Below, one piece after another: positions 1 to 5,790 of a DNA stretch of 5,861 bases (positions are counted from its first letter, which is position 1; each line of letters opens with the position of its first letter). Origin of the DNA: Emcibacter sp. GTDB lineage: Bacteria > Pseudomonadota > Alphaproteobacteria > Sphingomonadales > Emcibacteraceae. The DNA is taken from assembly GCA_027019205.1 (NCBI GenBank), contig JALUWZ010000191.1, positions 1 through 5,861 on the forward strand, read 5' to 3'. The notes under the pieces are model-generated. The model ran no database searches, had not been told where the DNA came from, and was given only the letters and a program-made list of their open reading frames with translations. The translations under genes were made by a program, and so were the position numbers.

Positions 1-907
1 GCTGGATATGGCTGAATTTACGGCTTATGAGCATCATGACATAGGCGACAAGGCAGGCAAGTGCCGTGGCATAAAGCACTGATTTTGCGCCATTGCCCCG
101 GGATAAATCGCCGCCTCCGGTCCAGAACATGAAAGCGATCATCCCGCCGATCATGGTCATTAGCGGCAGCAGCATATAGCGTGCTTTTGTCGGGGGATGT
201 TCCAGAGAGTGACCTGCGGGGTCGGCCTGTGCGCTGGCGTCACTCCGGGCCATCGGGCCGTAAACCCGATCGGACAATATGGTATAGAACACCATGCCCA
301 GCGTGACCAGGGCATAGAAATTGAGCGGCACCGTACCCCATAATATGGCAACAGCCGATGTTTCGAACTCATACCCGCTGAGCAGGGCCAGAATATAGGC
401 CCCCCAGGCATTGAGCAGGATCAGGATACAGACCGGCGCGCTGGTACTGTCGATGATATAGGCAAGCCGGGCGCGGCTCAGGCCATATTTATCAAACAAC
501 CCGCGCGCCAGTATCCCCGATGTCAGGACGCTCAGGTTCGATTCAATGAAGATCACAATGCCGGTCAGGGTGGTCAGCAGCCCGACAGAGCGGCGGCTTC
601 TGGCGATGCCGCTGCCGATCATCATTTCCACCATGGCGCTGACCCCGCCCGATACCCGGATATAGGACAGCAAGGCGCCGATCATCAGGCTGAAGATCAG
701 GATACGGCTGTTGTCGGCACTGGCAAAAACCCTGGTGATCCGGTCGAGACTGGCCAGAAAACCCGAGAGGGGCGCGAGGGCGGTCATGTGGGGTAACAGC
801 AGCAGTTCGGAGGTGAGAATTGCCAGAAACAGGGCGAGAATGACTTCCTTGCGCCACAGTACCACGGTAATCGCCACCAGCGGCGGCAGAATTGTCAGCC
901 ATGTCAT
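1..907 (-). CDS. nhaC: NhaC-family Na+/H+ (or cation/organic-acid) antiporter, C-terminus cut by window edge
   Basis: Inner-membrane secondary transporter exchanging sodium or an organic acid for protons. Reading the minus strand from ATG at 907 gives 302 uninterrupted residues to the window edge; family members are usually well over 400, so roughly the last third is missing. It is strongly hydrophobic, with about eight likely membrane segments (near residues 3-17, 22-38, 68-84, 108-124, 155-177, 190-212, 244-262, 276-295) and a polar loop around 213-243. The stretch FIESNLSVLTSG (120-131) followed by LSRARLAYIIDSTSAPVC (143-160, with Asp153) is the recognisable NhaC-family signature. AGAGGA lies 8 bases before the ATG and supports this start. 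The gene diverges from the porin gene. Family is confident; substrate is not, since the family includes Na+/H+, malate/lactate and other exchangers. Confidence 0.88.
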   Translation of the reverse strand, partial: MTWLTILPPLVAITVVLWRKEVILALFLAILTSELLLLPHMTALAPLSGFLASLDRITRVFASADNSRILIFSLMIGALLSYIRVSGGVSAMVEMMIGSGIARSRRSVGLLTTLTGIVIFIESNLSVLTSGILARGLFDKYGLSRARLAYIIDSTSAPVCILILLNAWGAYILALLSGYEFETSAVAILWGTVPLNFYALVTLGMVFYTILSDRVYGPMARSDASAQADPAGHSLEHPPTKARYMLLPLMTMIGGMIAFMFWTGGGDLSRGNGAKSVLYATALACLVAYVMMLISRKFSHIQ

Positions 908-915
908 ATGTGGTA

Positions 916-921
916 TCCTCT
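916..921 (-). promoter_or_regulatory. ribosome binding site of the antiporter gene
   Basis: AGAGGA on the minus strand, 8 bases before the ATG at 907. It selects this start over another minus-strand ATG at 902, which lies in a different frame. Confidence 0.75.
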
Positions 922-936
922 ATTCATTCTGCGGCC

Positions 937-965
937 ACTGTAGGCAGGAAATCTGCCGCTTGCAA
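937..965 (-). promoter_or_regulatory. candidate sigma-70 type promoter of the antiporter gene
   Basis: On the minus strand TTGCAA (960-965) and TACAGT (937-942) are separated by exactly 17 bases, each matching 4 of 6 consensus positions. The predicted transcript start is near 930, giving a leader of about 23 bases with the ribosome binding site at 916-921. A run of seven A on the minus strand (973-979) falls near -43 to -49, where an UP element would sit. Predicted from pattern only. Confidence 0.5.
943..957. promoter_or_regulatory. 15-bp palindrome, candidate operator inside the antiporter promoter spacer
   Basis: GGCAG-GAAAT-CTGCC is a perfect 5-bp inverted repeat around a 5-base centre. 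It lies wholly within the 17-base spacer between the predicted -35 and -10 boxes of the antiporter promoter, a location where a bound repressor or activator could act. Five-bp arms can arise by chance, so only the position makes it notable. Confidence 0.3.
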
Positions 966-1016
966 GGCCCGCTTTTTTTACGCTGCCCGGAAAAATTGTA
1001 ATTATTTAACAGAAAC

Positions 1017-1030
1017 TTGATCTTTATCAA
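1017..1030. promoter_or_regulatory. perfect FNR/FixK/Anr-type binding site
   Basis: TTGATCTTTATCAA matches the TTGAT-N4-ATCAA consensus of the FNR/FixK/Anr family at all ten defined positions. It lies in the AT-rich gap between the divergent antiporter and porin genes, 64 bases before the porin ATG. Its centre (1023.5) would be near -36 from a transcript start predicted with TAGAAT at 1047-1052, or near -41 with the poorer TATCTA at 1052-1057; the latter spacing is classic for activation by this family. Relative to the predicted antiporter transcript start (about 930) it is near -93. It implies oxygen- or redox-responsive control, most likely of the porin; the cognate regulator is not in the window. 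Confidence 0.72.
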
Positions 1031-1037
1031 ATTAAAT

Positions 1038-1066
1038 GACCCTCAGTAGAATATCTAGAAAGGGTC
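1038..1066. promoter_or_regulatory. 29-base nested dyad upstream of the porin, candidate operator or leader hairpin
   Basis: Outer arms GACCCT (1038-1043) and AGGGTC (1061-1066) and inner arms TAGA (1047-1050) and TCTA (1054-1057) are perfect inverted repeats sharing one centre at 1052, separated by a symmetric 3-by-3 mismatch. The element begins 8 bases after the FNR-type box and covers the candidate -10 hexamers, so as DNA it could be an operator overlapping the promoter. If transcription starts further upstream it would form a hairpin in the leader, ending 15 bases before the ribosome binding site. The symmetry is seen directly; the role is inferred. Confidence 0.45.
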
Positions 1067-1081
1067 CCGAATATATAAGAA

Positions 1082-1087
1082 AGAGGA
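1082..1087 (+). promoter_or_regulatory. ribosome binding site of the porin gene
   Basis: AGAGGA, 7 bases before the ATG at 1095; strong match and ideal spacing, fixing the porin start. Confidence 0.8.
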
Positions 1088-1094
1088 ACGACTT

Positions 1095-2333
1095 ATGGCA
1101 TATATACACCAAATTTCCAGAAAAAGTCTGCTGGCATCAACCGCAGTCCTTCTCATGATTTCGCAAAATGTTTCTGCGGCGGACAGCCTGCAGGAGGCGG
1201 TACAGGATGGCAGGATTTACCTTAATGTCCGGGTTCGTTATGAAAATGTCGATCAGGCAAATTTTGTCAAAAATGCCACGGCACTGACCATGCGGACCCG
1301 TTTCGGTTATAAAACCGGAAGCTTTAAAGGCTTTTCCGGGGTTCTTGAGATGGAGGATACCCGTAATCTCGCCAATGAGAATTATAACAATACCCTTAAC
1401 GGCAAGGGGGCGATCTATCCGGTCATTGCCGACCCGAGCCAGACCGAAGTCAATCAGGCCTATCTGTCCTACAGCGGGATAGAGGGGACAAAGATCAGCG
1501 GTGGCCGCCAGTCAATAAATCTCGGGACCCAGCGCTTTGTCGGGACCGTGGGCTGGCGTCAGGATGACCAGAATCTTGACGCGGTGACGGTGGTCAACAA
1601 AAGCCTGCCCAATACAAAAATATTCTATGCCTATGTGTGGAATGTCAATCGTATCTTCAGTGACCGCAGCCCGGCGGGGGACCATGCTTCCCGGACCAAT
1701 CTGCTTAATGTTGAATATAGCGGGTTGAAATTCGGCAAGCTGACGACCTATGCCTATCTGCTGAATAACCGGTCTGTTGCCGCCTTTTCCAGCAACACAT
1801 TCGGCATCCGCTTTGCCGGTAAAACAAAAATTGCCGACAAGACAAATATTTTATATGAGGCTGAATATGCCAATCAGACGGATGCCCATAATAATCCGGC
1901 CAGTTTTTCGGTGAATTATTTCAATATATCCGGTGGTCTCGGATTTTCCGGGGCCGTGGTAAAAGCCGGTCTGGAATCGCTTGGCAGTGACAATAACGGC
2001 ACCGCAAGCTTCAAGACGCCGCTGGCAACATTGCATAAATTCAATGGCTGGGCCGACCAGTTCCTTGCCACACCGGCGGCGGGACTTGAGGATCTGTATT
2101 TCACCGGCATCTATAAATTTGGCGGTCAGTTGCATGGCCTGAAAGCTTTGGCGACCTATCATAAATTTACCTCGCAATTCGGCAATACGGATTATGGCAA
2201 GGAGCTTGACCTGTTGCTGGCCTATAAAATCAACAAGAATTACAGTGTTGCGGCAAAATATGCTGATTATAATGCCGACAGCTGGAAAGTGGATGTCAGG
2301 AAGCTGTGGTTTTTGCTCGGCATAAAATTTTAG
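1095..2333 (+). CDS. outer-membrane beta-barrel porin, alginate-export-like family
   Basis: Predicted outer-membrane channel for passive uptake of small, probably anionic or sugar-derived solutes. The 412-residue product opens with a signal peptide (basic start, hydrophobic core about 11-22, VSA at 26-28, cleavage probably after Ala28). The rest alternates polar and hydrophobic residues as amphipathic beta strands do and ends in GIKF, the terminal Phe typical of barrel assembly signals. Family-like stretches are GGRQSINLGTQRFVGTVGWR (136-155), the following DQNLDAVTVVNKSLP, and TPLATLHKFNGWADQFL (308-324), which I recognise from proteins annotated as alginate export family or porin. The strong ribosome binding site fixes the start. 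The FNR-type box and nested dyad upstream suggest regulated expression, possibly by oxygen. No clear intrinsic terminator follows. Barrel is confident; the substrate cannot be read, and alginate should not be assumed. Confidence 0.85.
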   Translation: MAYIHQISRKSLLASTAVLLMISQNVSAADSLQEAVQDGRIYLNVRVRYENVDQANFVKNATALTMRTRFGYKTGSFKGFSGVLEMEDTRNLANENYNNTLNGKGAIYPVIADPSQTEVNQAYLSYSGIEGTKISGGRQSINLGTQRFVGTVGWRQDDQNLDAVTVVNKSLPNTKIFYAYVWNVNRIFSDRSPAGDHASRTNLLNVEYSGLKFGKLTTYAYLLNNRSVAAFSSNTFGIRFAGKTKIADKTNILYEAEYANQTDAHNNPASFSVNYFNISGGLGFSGAVVKAGLESLGSDNNGTASFKTPLATLHKFNGWADQFLATPAAGLEDLYFTGIYKFGGQLHGLKALATYHKFTSQFGNTDYGKELDLLLAYKINKNYSVAAKYADYNADSWKVDVRKLWFLLGIKF

Positions 2334-2352
2334 GCCAGCCGGTTTAATTATC

Positions 2353-2383
2353 TTGTAAAATCCCTCCGGGTCTCCCATATATT
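2353..2383 (+). promoter_or_regulatory. weak candidate promoter of the aldo/keto reductase gene
   Basis: TTGTAA (2353-2358, 4 of 6) and TATATT (2378-2383, 5 of 6) with a rather long 19-base spacer. The predicted start near 2390 leaves a leader of about 27 bases. The -10 box overlaps the left arm of the inverted repeat at 2370-2407. Readthrough from the porin gene is an alternative. Confidence 0.3.
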
Positions 2384-2407
2384 TATCCTTGTGAAAATAT
2401 GGGAGAC
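2370..2407. promoter_or_regulatory. 11-bp perfect inverted repeat spanning the reductase translation start region
   Basis: GTCTCCCATAT (2370-2380) is exactly complementary to ATATGGGAGAC (2397-2407) across a 16-base loop. In RNA transcribed from upstream this makes a stable hairpin whose 3' arm contains GGGAGA, the likely ribosome binding site for the ATG at 2417, and also the alternative ATG at 2399, so it could hold translation down. As DNA it could be an operator, since the left arm overlaps a candidate -10 box. No T-run follows, so it is not a standard terminator, though it could protect the 3' end of porin mRNA. Confidence 0.5.
2401..2406 (+). promoter_or_regulatory. ribosome binding site selecting the reductase start at 2417
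   Basis: GGGAGA lies 10 bases before ATG 2417. The in-frame ATG at 2399 has no purine-rich stretch upstream, and the family N-terminus aligns with the downstream Met, so 2417 is preferred. Confidence 0.6.
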
Positions 2408-2416
2408 GGGTTTCAG

Positions 2417-3466
2417 ATGGATTATAATAAAATCGGACGCACAGACATCAGGGTATCGAGAATTTGTCTCGGGACCATGACATGGGGTGAACAGAATACG
2501 TCGCAGGATGCTTATGACCAGATGGATTATGCGGTGGCGCAGGGGGTTAATTTCATTGATACGGCGGAACTCTATCCGGTGCCGCGCAGCCGGAAAAGCT
2601 TTGGCCTGACCGAGGAATATATCGGCAACTGGCTCACCGAACGCGGCGGGCGGGACAAAATCATCCTCGGTACCAAGGTGGTCGGGCGCAGCATGGATAA
2701 CTGGTTTCGCCCCGATGCCGATATTACCCGCCTTAACCGGCAACAGATCATCCATGCACTGGAGGGCAGCCTGAGACGGCTGAAGACAGATTATATTGAT
2801 CTTTACCAGCTTCACTGGCCGGACAGGCCGATGAATCTGTTTGCCGATTCCCGTGGTTATATCCATAATGTTGAAGAGGACAGCATTCCGCTTTCCGAAA
2901 CGCTCGGCGTGCTGGATGATCTGGTGAAACAGGGTAAAATCCGTCATATCGGCCTGTCGAACGAGACCCCGTGGGGGGTGATGAAATGCCTGCATCATGC
3001 CGAGGCGGACAAGCTGCCACGGGTGCAGTCGGTCCAGAATGCCTATAGCCTGCTGAACCGGTTATATGAACAGGGGCTGTCCGAGGTTTCCCTGCGGGAA
3101 GATATATCCCTTCTGGCTTATTCCCCTCTGGGTGGTGGCAGTCTGAGCGGCAAATATCTTAATGGTCACTTGCCCGAGGGCAGCCGCCAGCAATTATTTC
3201 CGGGATTTGCCGATCGCTATACCAAGCCGGGTGTCGATGCGGCAATTGGCAAATACCGGATGCTGGCCGAAGATGCGGGACTGACCCCGGTGCAGCTTGC
3301 GCTTAAATTCGTTGACAGCAGGCCCTTTGTCGCCGCGTCAATCATCGGGGCGACAACGATGACACAGCTTCGGGAGAATATGGCTGCCTTTGATACAGTC
3401 TGGACAGATGAGCTGGAGCAGGCGGTGAATAAAATTCATCTGGAAAATCCGGACCCGGCGCCCTGA
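2417..3466 (+). CDS. tas: Tas-like aldo/keto reductase
   Basis: Cytosolic NAD(P)H-dependent oxidoreductase reducing aldehydes or ketones; the physiological substrate of E. coli Tas is not established. Length is 349 residues, close to E. coli Tas. From Met 2417 the tetrad of the aldo/keto reductase fold is intact: Asp48 and Tyr53 in FIDTAELYP, Lys87 in LGTKV, His133 in YQLHWP. Other Tas-like stretches are the N-terminal LGTMTWGEQN, the run HIGLSNETPWGVM, the run VQNAYSLLNR, the glycine-rich LAYSPLGGGSLSGKYLNG and, near the C-terminus, IIGATTMTQL (cofactor-binding side). It also ends in PAP like the E. coli protein. An alternative in-frame ATG at 2399 would add MGDGFQ but lacks a ribosome binding site. 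An 83-base gap with an inverted repeat separates it from the porin. Family is very confident; the name tas is by similarity. Confidence 0.93.
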   Translation: MDYNKIGRTDIRVSRICLGTMTWGEQNTSQDAYDQMDYAVAQGVNFIDTAELYPVPRSRKSFGLTEEYIGNWLTERGGRDKIILGTKVVGRSMDNWFRPDADITRLNRQQIIHALEGSLRRLKTDYIDLYQLHWPDRPMNLFADSRGYIHNVEEDSIPLSETLGVLDDLVKQGKIRHIGLSNETPWGVMKCLHHAEADKLPRVQSVQNAYSLLNRLYEQGLSEVSLREDISLLAYSPLGGGSLSGKYLNGHLPEGSRQQLFPGFADRYTKPGVDAAIGKYRMLAEDAGLTPVQLALKFVDSRPFVAASIIGATTMTQLRENMAAFDTVWTDELEQAVNKIHLENPDPAP

Positions 3467-3491
3467 TATTAAAAGCTGTAGAGGTAATGAA

Positions 3492-3520
3492 TTGCAGTTT
3501 GGCGCTGAATAGGGTAGGTT
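3492..3520 (+). promoter_or_regulatory. weak candidate promoter for msrA and the kinase
   Basis: TTGCAG (3492-3497, 4 of 6) and TAGGTT (3515-3520, 3 of 6) with a 17-base spacer, in the 77-base gap between the reductase and msrA. The gap is long enough for an independent promoter, but the -10 match is poor and readthrough from the reductase is equally possible. No terminator hairpin is visible in this gap. Confidence 0.25.
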
Positions 3521-3530
3521 TCAGATAGGC

Positions 3531-3534
3531 GGAG
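3531..3534 (+). promoter_or_regulatory. ribosome binding site deciding the msrA start
   Basis: GGAG within GCGGAG lies 9 bases before ATG 3544 but only 3 bases before the in-frame ATG 3538, so 3544 is the better start. Confidence 0.6.
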
Positions 3535-3543
3535 TGGATGGAT

Positions 3544-4014
3544 ATGGAAAAAGCGACATTTGCGGCAGGATGTTTCTGGGGTGTTCAACTGGACCTTGAC
3601 AAGGTCGAAGGGGTTAGGTCAACAGTCGTAGGCTACTGTGGCGGAGATTTGGAAAATCCGGGCTATGAACAGGTCTGCACGGGCGCGACAGGCCATGCAG
3701 AGGCGGTGGAAATTATCTTTGATCCCGGGGTTGTAACCTTTGAGGAGTTGCTGGATATTTTCTGGCGCTTTCACAACCCGACAACACCTGACCGGCAGGG
3801 GCCGGACTATGGCAGCCAGTATCGGTCAGCAATTTTTTACCATTCTGACCAACAGAAACAGGCGGCTGAAAAGTCACGCGCCCTATGTGATGCAAGTGAT
3901 TTATGGGCCGATCCGGTTGTTACTGAAATTACCCCGGCGGGTCAATTCTGGCCGGCGGAAGACTATCACCAGAAATATCTCGAAAAACGCAACATAAAAA
4001 TTTCCTGTCATTAG
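3544..4014 (+). CDS. msrA: peptide methionine-(S)-S-oxide reductase MsrA
   Basis: Repairs oxidised proteins by reducing the S-epimer of methionine sulfoxide, with electrons normally from thioredoxin. From Met 3544 it is 156 residues, a compact single-domain MsrA without signal peptide, so cytosolic. The signature GCFWG (9-13) carries catalytic Cys10. Other hallmarks are VVGYCGG (28-34), then YEQVCTGATGHAEAVEI (41-57) with the conserved Glu of GHAE, the run QGPDYGSQYRSAIF (85-98), and FWPAEDYHQKYLEK near the C-terminus. Further cysteines are Cys32, Cys45, Cys115 and Cys155; Cys155, second from the end, is the likely resolving residue. Starting at 3538 would add MD but places the ribosome binding site too close. 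No MsrB is fused or adjacent. The kinase gene starts 17 bases after the stop, so the two probably share a transcript. Confidence 0.95.
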   Translation: MEKATFAAGCFWGVQLDLDKVEGVRSTVVGYCGGDLENPGYEQVCTGATGHAEAVEIIFDPGVVTFEELLDIFWRFHNPTTPDRQGPDYGSQYRSAIFYHSDQQKQAAEKSRALCDASDLWADPVVTEITPAGQFWPAEDYHQKYLEKRNIKISCH

Positions 4015-4031
4015 GGTTCTGTCCTTTAGCT

Positions 4032-5672
4032 ATGATAAAAAAAACAATACGGCGCACTGTCAGAATGATCGCATACCGCGATTACCTGTGGATGATCGTC
4101 CTTTGTATTGCCTTTGCTATCGGAATAATTTTTTTCACCTACTATTCGGAGGAACAGGAATGGCAAAATATCAGCCGGGAAGAAGAGCTGGACAGGTTGC
4201 ATATGCTGACCATGGCCCGGACCAGACTTGAGGATGAGCTGAGTAAAAGCCTTTTTCAGGAAAGTGCGCTGGCCGCCTATATTTCCGTGAATCCCCGGAT
4301 TGGCACGAAAGATTTCAATATGTTCGTCCGGAGCCTGTTTCAGCAAAAATCCCCAATTATCGGCCTGACGGTGGCCCCTGATCTGGTGGTGAAATATGCC
4401 TTTCCTCCTGAAAAACTCAAGAAGGTTATTGGTGAGAATTTGAGTAAATCATCGGCACATGGTGAATCGTCTTTTCTGGCCAGGAATACCGGACAGCAGG
4501 TAATGGACGGACCCTATCATTCTGTTCATTTGCAAAAAGACATATTTATTGCCCGGGAACCGGTCTATCTGGCAGATGAAAATAATGGCAGGCCCAAGGG
4601 AAGTTTCTGGGGTCTGGTGTCGGTTATGATTGATACAGGGGCATTGTTTAAATCTGCCAGAATGCGGGATAATAATTATGAATTTTCTTTGCGGGCCAGC
4701 TCTGCGGAGGGAGGCAGGGAAAAGATATTTTTTGGCAATCCAGCGGCGTTTGGCAATAAAAATATGATATTGCCAATTTCTGTGCCGGGCGGGGAATGGC
4801 AAATGGCTGCGACACTTATAGTCAGGAATGAAGATCTTCCCAGGGAAATAAAGTTAATACGATTAATCGGTCTGGTGATGCTTCTTGTCAATATTACCTT
4901 TTTTATTTTTCGTGTCCGTTATCTGAAGGAGCGTAGCGTTGGAGAGAAACAGCTGGCACGTGCCCTTATCGAGGCGGAGAAGGCCAATCGGGCCAAGTCG
5001 GAATTTCTGGCCAATATGTCTCATGAACTACGTACACCACTGAATGCCATTATCGGTTTTTCCGATCTGATCGGCAGTATGCCGGAGAGTGAGGCTGCCC
5101 GGGAGAAAATATCTGAATATGCCCGGGACATTAATGAAAGCGGCCATCATTTGCTGGAAATTATCAATCAGATCCTTGATTTGTCAAAAGTGGAATCCGG
5201 AAATTTCACCACGACAATCGAAAGTGTCTATCTTCAGGATGTTGTTGAACAGTCTTTGCGCCTGACCCAGCATTCCATGGTAAAGGGGGGCATAGACGTC
5301 ACGGTCAATATTTCCGATGACCTGCAGCCGATACTATCGGATGAGCGGATGCTCCGGCAGATTTTCCTCAATCTGTTGAGTAATGCGGTTAAATTTACCC
5401 CGAAGGGCGGGCGGATCACCCTTTCGGCAACGGAGAGGCCGGACGGGGCGACGGAAATAATCCTGACAGATACCGGAATAGGCATGTCAGAGGATGGTTT
5501 GAGGGTTGCCATGCAGCCTTTTGGTCAGGTGGGTTCCTACCTTGTGCGCGCCCAGCAGGGGACCGGCCTCGGGCTGCCGCTGGTCAAGGTTTTTGTAGAA
5601 TTGCTCGGCGGAAGAATTGATATCCAAAGCGAGGTCGGAGTAGGCACCGAAATTACATTGGTATTTCTCTAG
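4032..5672 (+). CDS. CHASE-domain membrane sensor histidine kinase
   Basis: Two-component sensor, 546 residues. A basic N-terminus precedes membrane segment 1 (about 17-38). Residues about 75-245 form an extracytoplasmic CHASE-type sensor (for example NPRIGTKDFNMFVRSLF, GLTVAPDLVV and SFWGLVSVMIDTGALF). Membrane segment 2 is about 275-297, followed by a helical linker. The dimerisation and phospho-acceptor domain has MSHELRTP (329-336) with His331. The ATP-binding domain has the N-box NLLSNAVKFTP (447-457), G1 DTGIGM (480-485), F-box QPFGQ (495-499) and G2 GTGLGL (510-515), so it should be active. There is no receiver or output domain, and no regulator gene within view. The ribosome binding site is poor: AGGG lies 15 bases before the ATG, suggesting coupling to msrA translation. 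An eight-A run (4037-4044) follows the start codon. CHASE domains bind small ligands; this one's ligand is unknown. Confidence 0.92.
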   Translation: MIKKTIRRTVRMIAYRDYLWMIVLCIAFAIGIIFFTYYSEEQEWQNISREEELDRLHMLTMARTRLEDELSKSLFQESALAAYISVNPRIGTKDFNMFVRSLFQQKSPIIGLTVAPDLVVKYAFPPEKLKKVIGENLSKSSAHGESSFLARNTGQQVMDGPYHSVHLQKDIFIAREPVYLADENNGRPKGSFWGLVSVMIDTGALFKSARMRDNNYEFSLRASSAEGGREKIFFGNPAAFGNKNMILPISVPGGEWQMAATLIVRNEDLPREIKLIRLIGLVMLLVNITFFIFRVRYLKERSVGEKQLARALIEAEKANRAKSEFLANMSHELRTPLNAIIGFSDLIGSMPESEAAREKISEYARDINESGHHLLEIINQILDLSKVESGNFTTTIESVYLQDVVEQSLRLTQHSMVKGGIDVTVNISDDLQPILSDERMLRQIFLNLLSNAVKFTPKGGRITLSATERPDGATEIILTDTGIGMSEDGLRVAMQPFGQVGSYLVRAQQGTGLGLPLVKVFVELLGGRIDIQSEVGVGTEITLVFL

Positions 5673-5720
5673 TGGCGGGTTTTTCAGTTTGAAGACGAAA
5701 CTTGTGCTTTTGGAATGCAG

Positions 5721-5743
5721 GCCTGCCCGTAAAGCCGGGCCGG
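5721..5743 (+). terminator. GC-rich stem-loop after the kinase gene, possible terminator without T-run
   Basis: GCCCG (5725-5729) pairs with CGGGC (5736-5740) around a 6-base loop, and after one mismatch two more pairs (5722-5723 with 5742-5743) extend it. It lies about 50 bases after the kinase stop and upstream of the queF promoter candidate, as a terminator should. No T-rich tail follows, so intrinsic termination is doubtful. Nothing else clear is visible in the gap from 5673 to 5760. Confidence 0.3.
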
Positions 5744-5773
5744 GACGGTTCCCTGATGACATTTGACTAAAAA

Positions 5774-5782
5774 TGCTATAAT
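5774..5782 (+). promoter_or_regulatory. extended -10 promoter element for queF
   Basis: TGC followed by a perfect TATAAT is an extended -10 element, which can work without a good -35. At 17 bases upstream only TGATGA (5754-5759) is present. The predicted transcript start, around 5788-5790, is only 1-3 bases before the queF ATG, implying a nearly leaderless message if this promoter is real. Confidence 0.45.
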
Positions 5783-5787
5783 GAAGG
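5783..5787 (+). promoter_or_regulatory. possible ribosome binding site of queF
   Basis: GAAGG with only 3 bases to the ATG at 5791, tighter than usual. It would be absent from a transcript started by the adjacent TATAAT, so it matters only if an upstream promoter is used. Confidence 0.35.
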
Positions 5788-5790
5788 TGC

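Noticed and set aside
543..902. Minus-strand open frame of 119 codons starting at ATG 902, and a similar one at 160-411
   Set aside because: Both are out-of-frame readings inside the antiporter gene, whose own frame from 907 gives a coherent hydrophobic NhaC-type protein and has the ribosome binding site.
966..980. GC-rich stretch followed by seven T, resembling an intrinsic terminator on the plus strand
   Set aside because: No stable stem with a sensible loop precedes the T-run, and no plus-strand gene lies upstream to terminate. Read on the minus strand it fits better as an A-tract upstream of the antiporter promoter.
1025..1037. IHF-like site starting TATCAA next to the FNR-type box
   Set aside because: The 3' half of the IHF consensus (TTR after four bases) is not present at the required spacing; the TATCAA is explained by the FNR-type box.
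1851..2998. Long antisense open frames opposite the porin and the aldo/keto reductase (175 and 216 codons)
   Set aside because: The plus-strand genes are clearly real. The antisense products show no recognisable domain and no plausible ribosome binding site, and look like composition effects.
3740..3997. Second plus-strand frame inside msrA (85 codons)
   Set aside because: It lies entirely within msrA in another frame and resembles no family; MsrA motifs run through the whole stretch.
5763..5768. TTGACT as the -35 box of the queF promoter
   Set aside because: It is only 8 bases before the TATAAT, far too close for a -35/-10 pair.
5673..5790. Possible preQ1 riboswitch ahead of queF
   Set aside because: queF genes can be controlled by preQ1 riboswitches, but I see no preQ1-type hairpin with an A-rich pseudoknot tail; the only stem is a plain GC-rich one at 5721-5743, upstream of the likely promoter.
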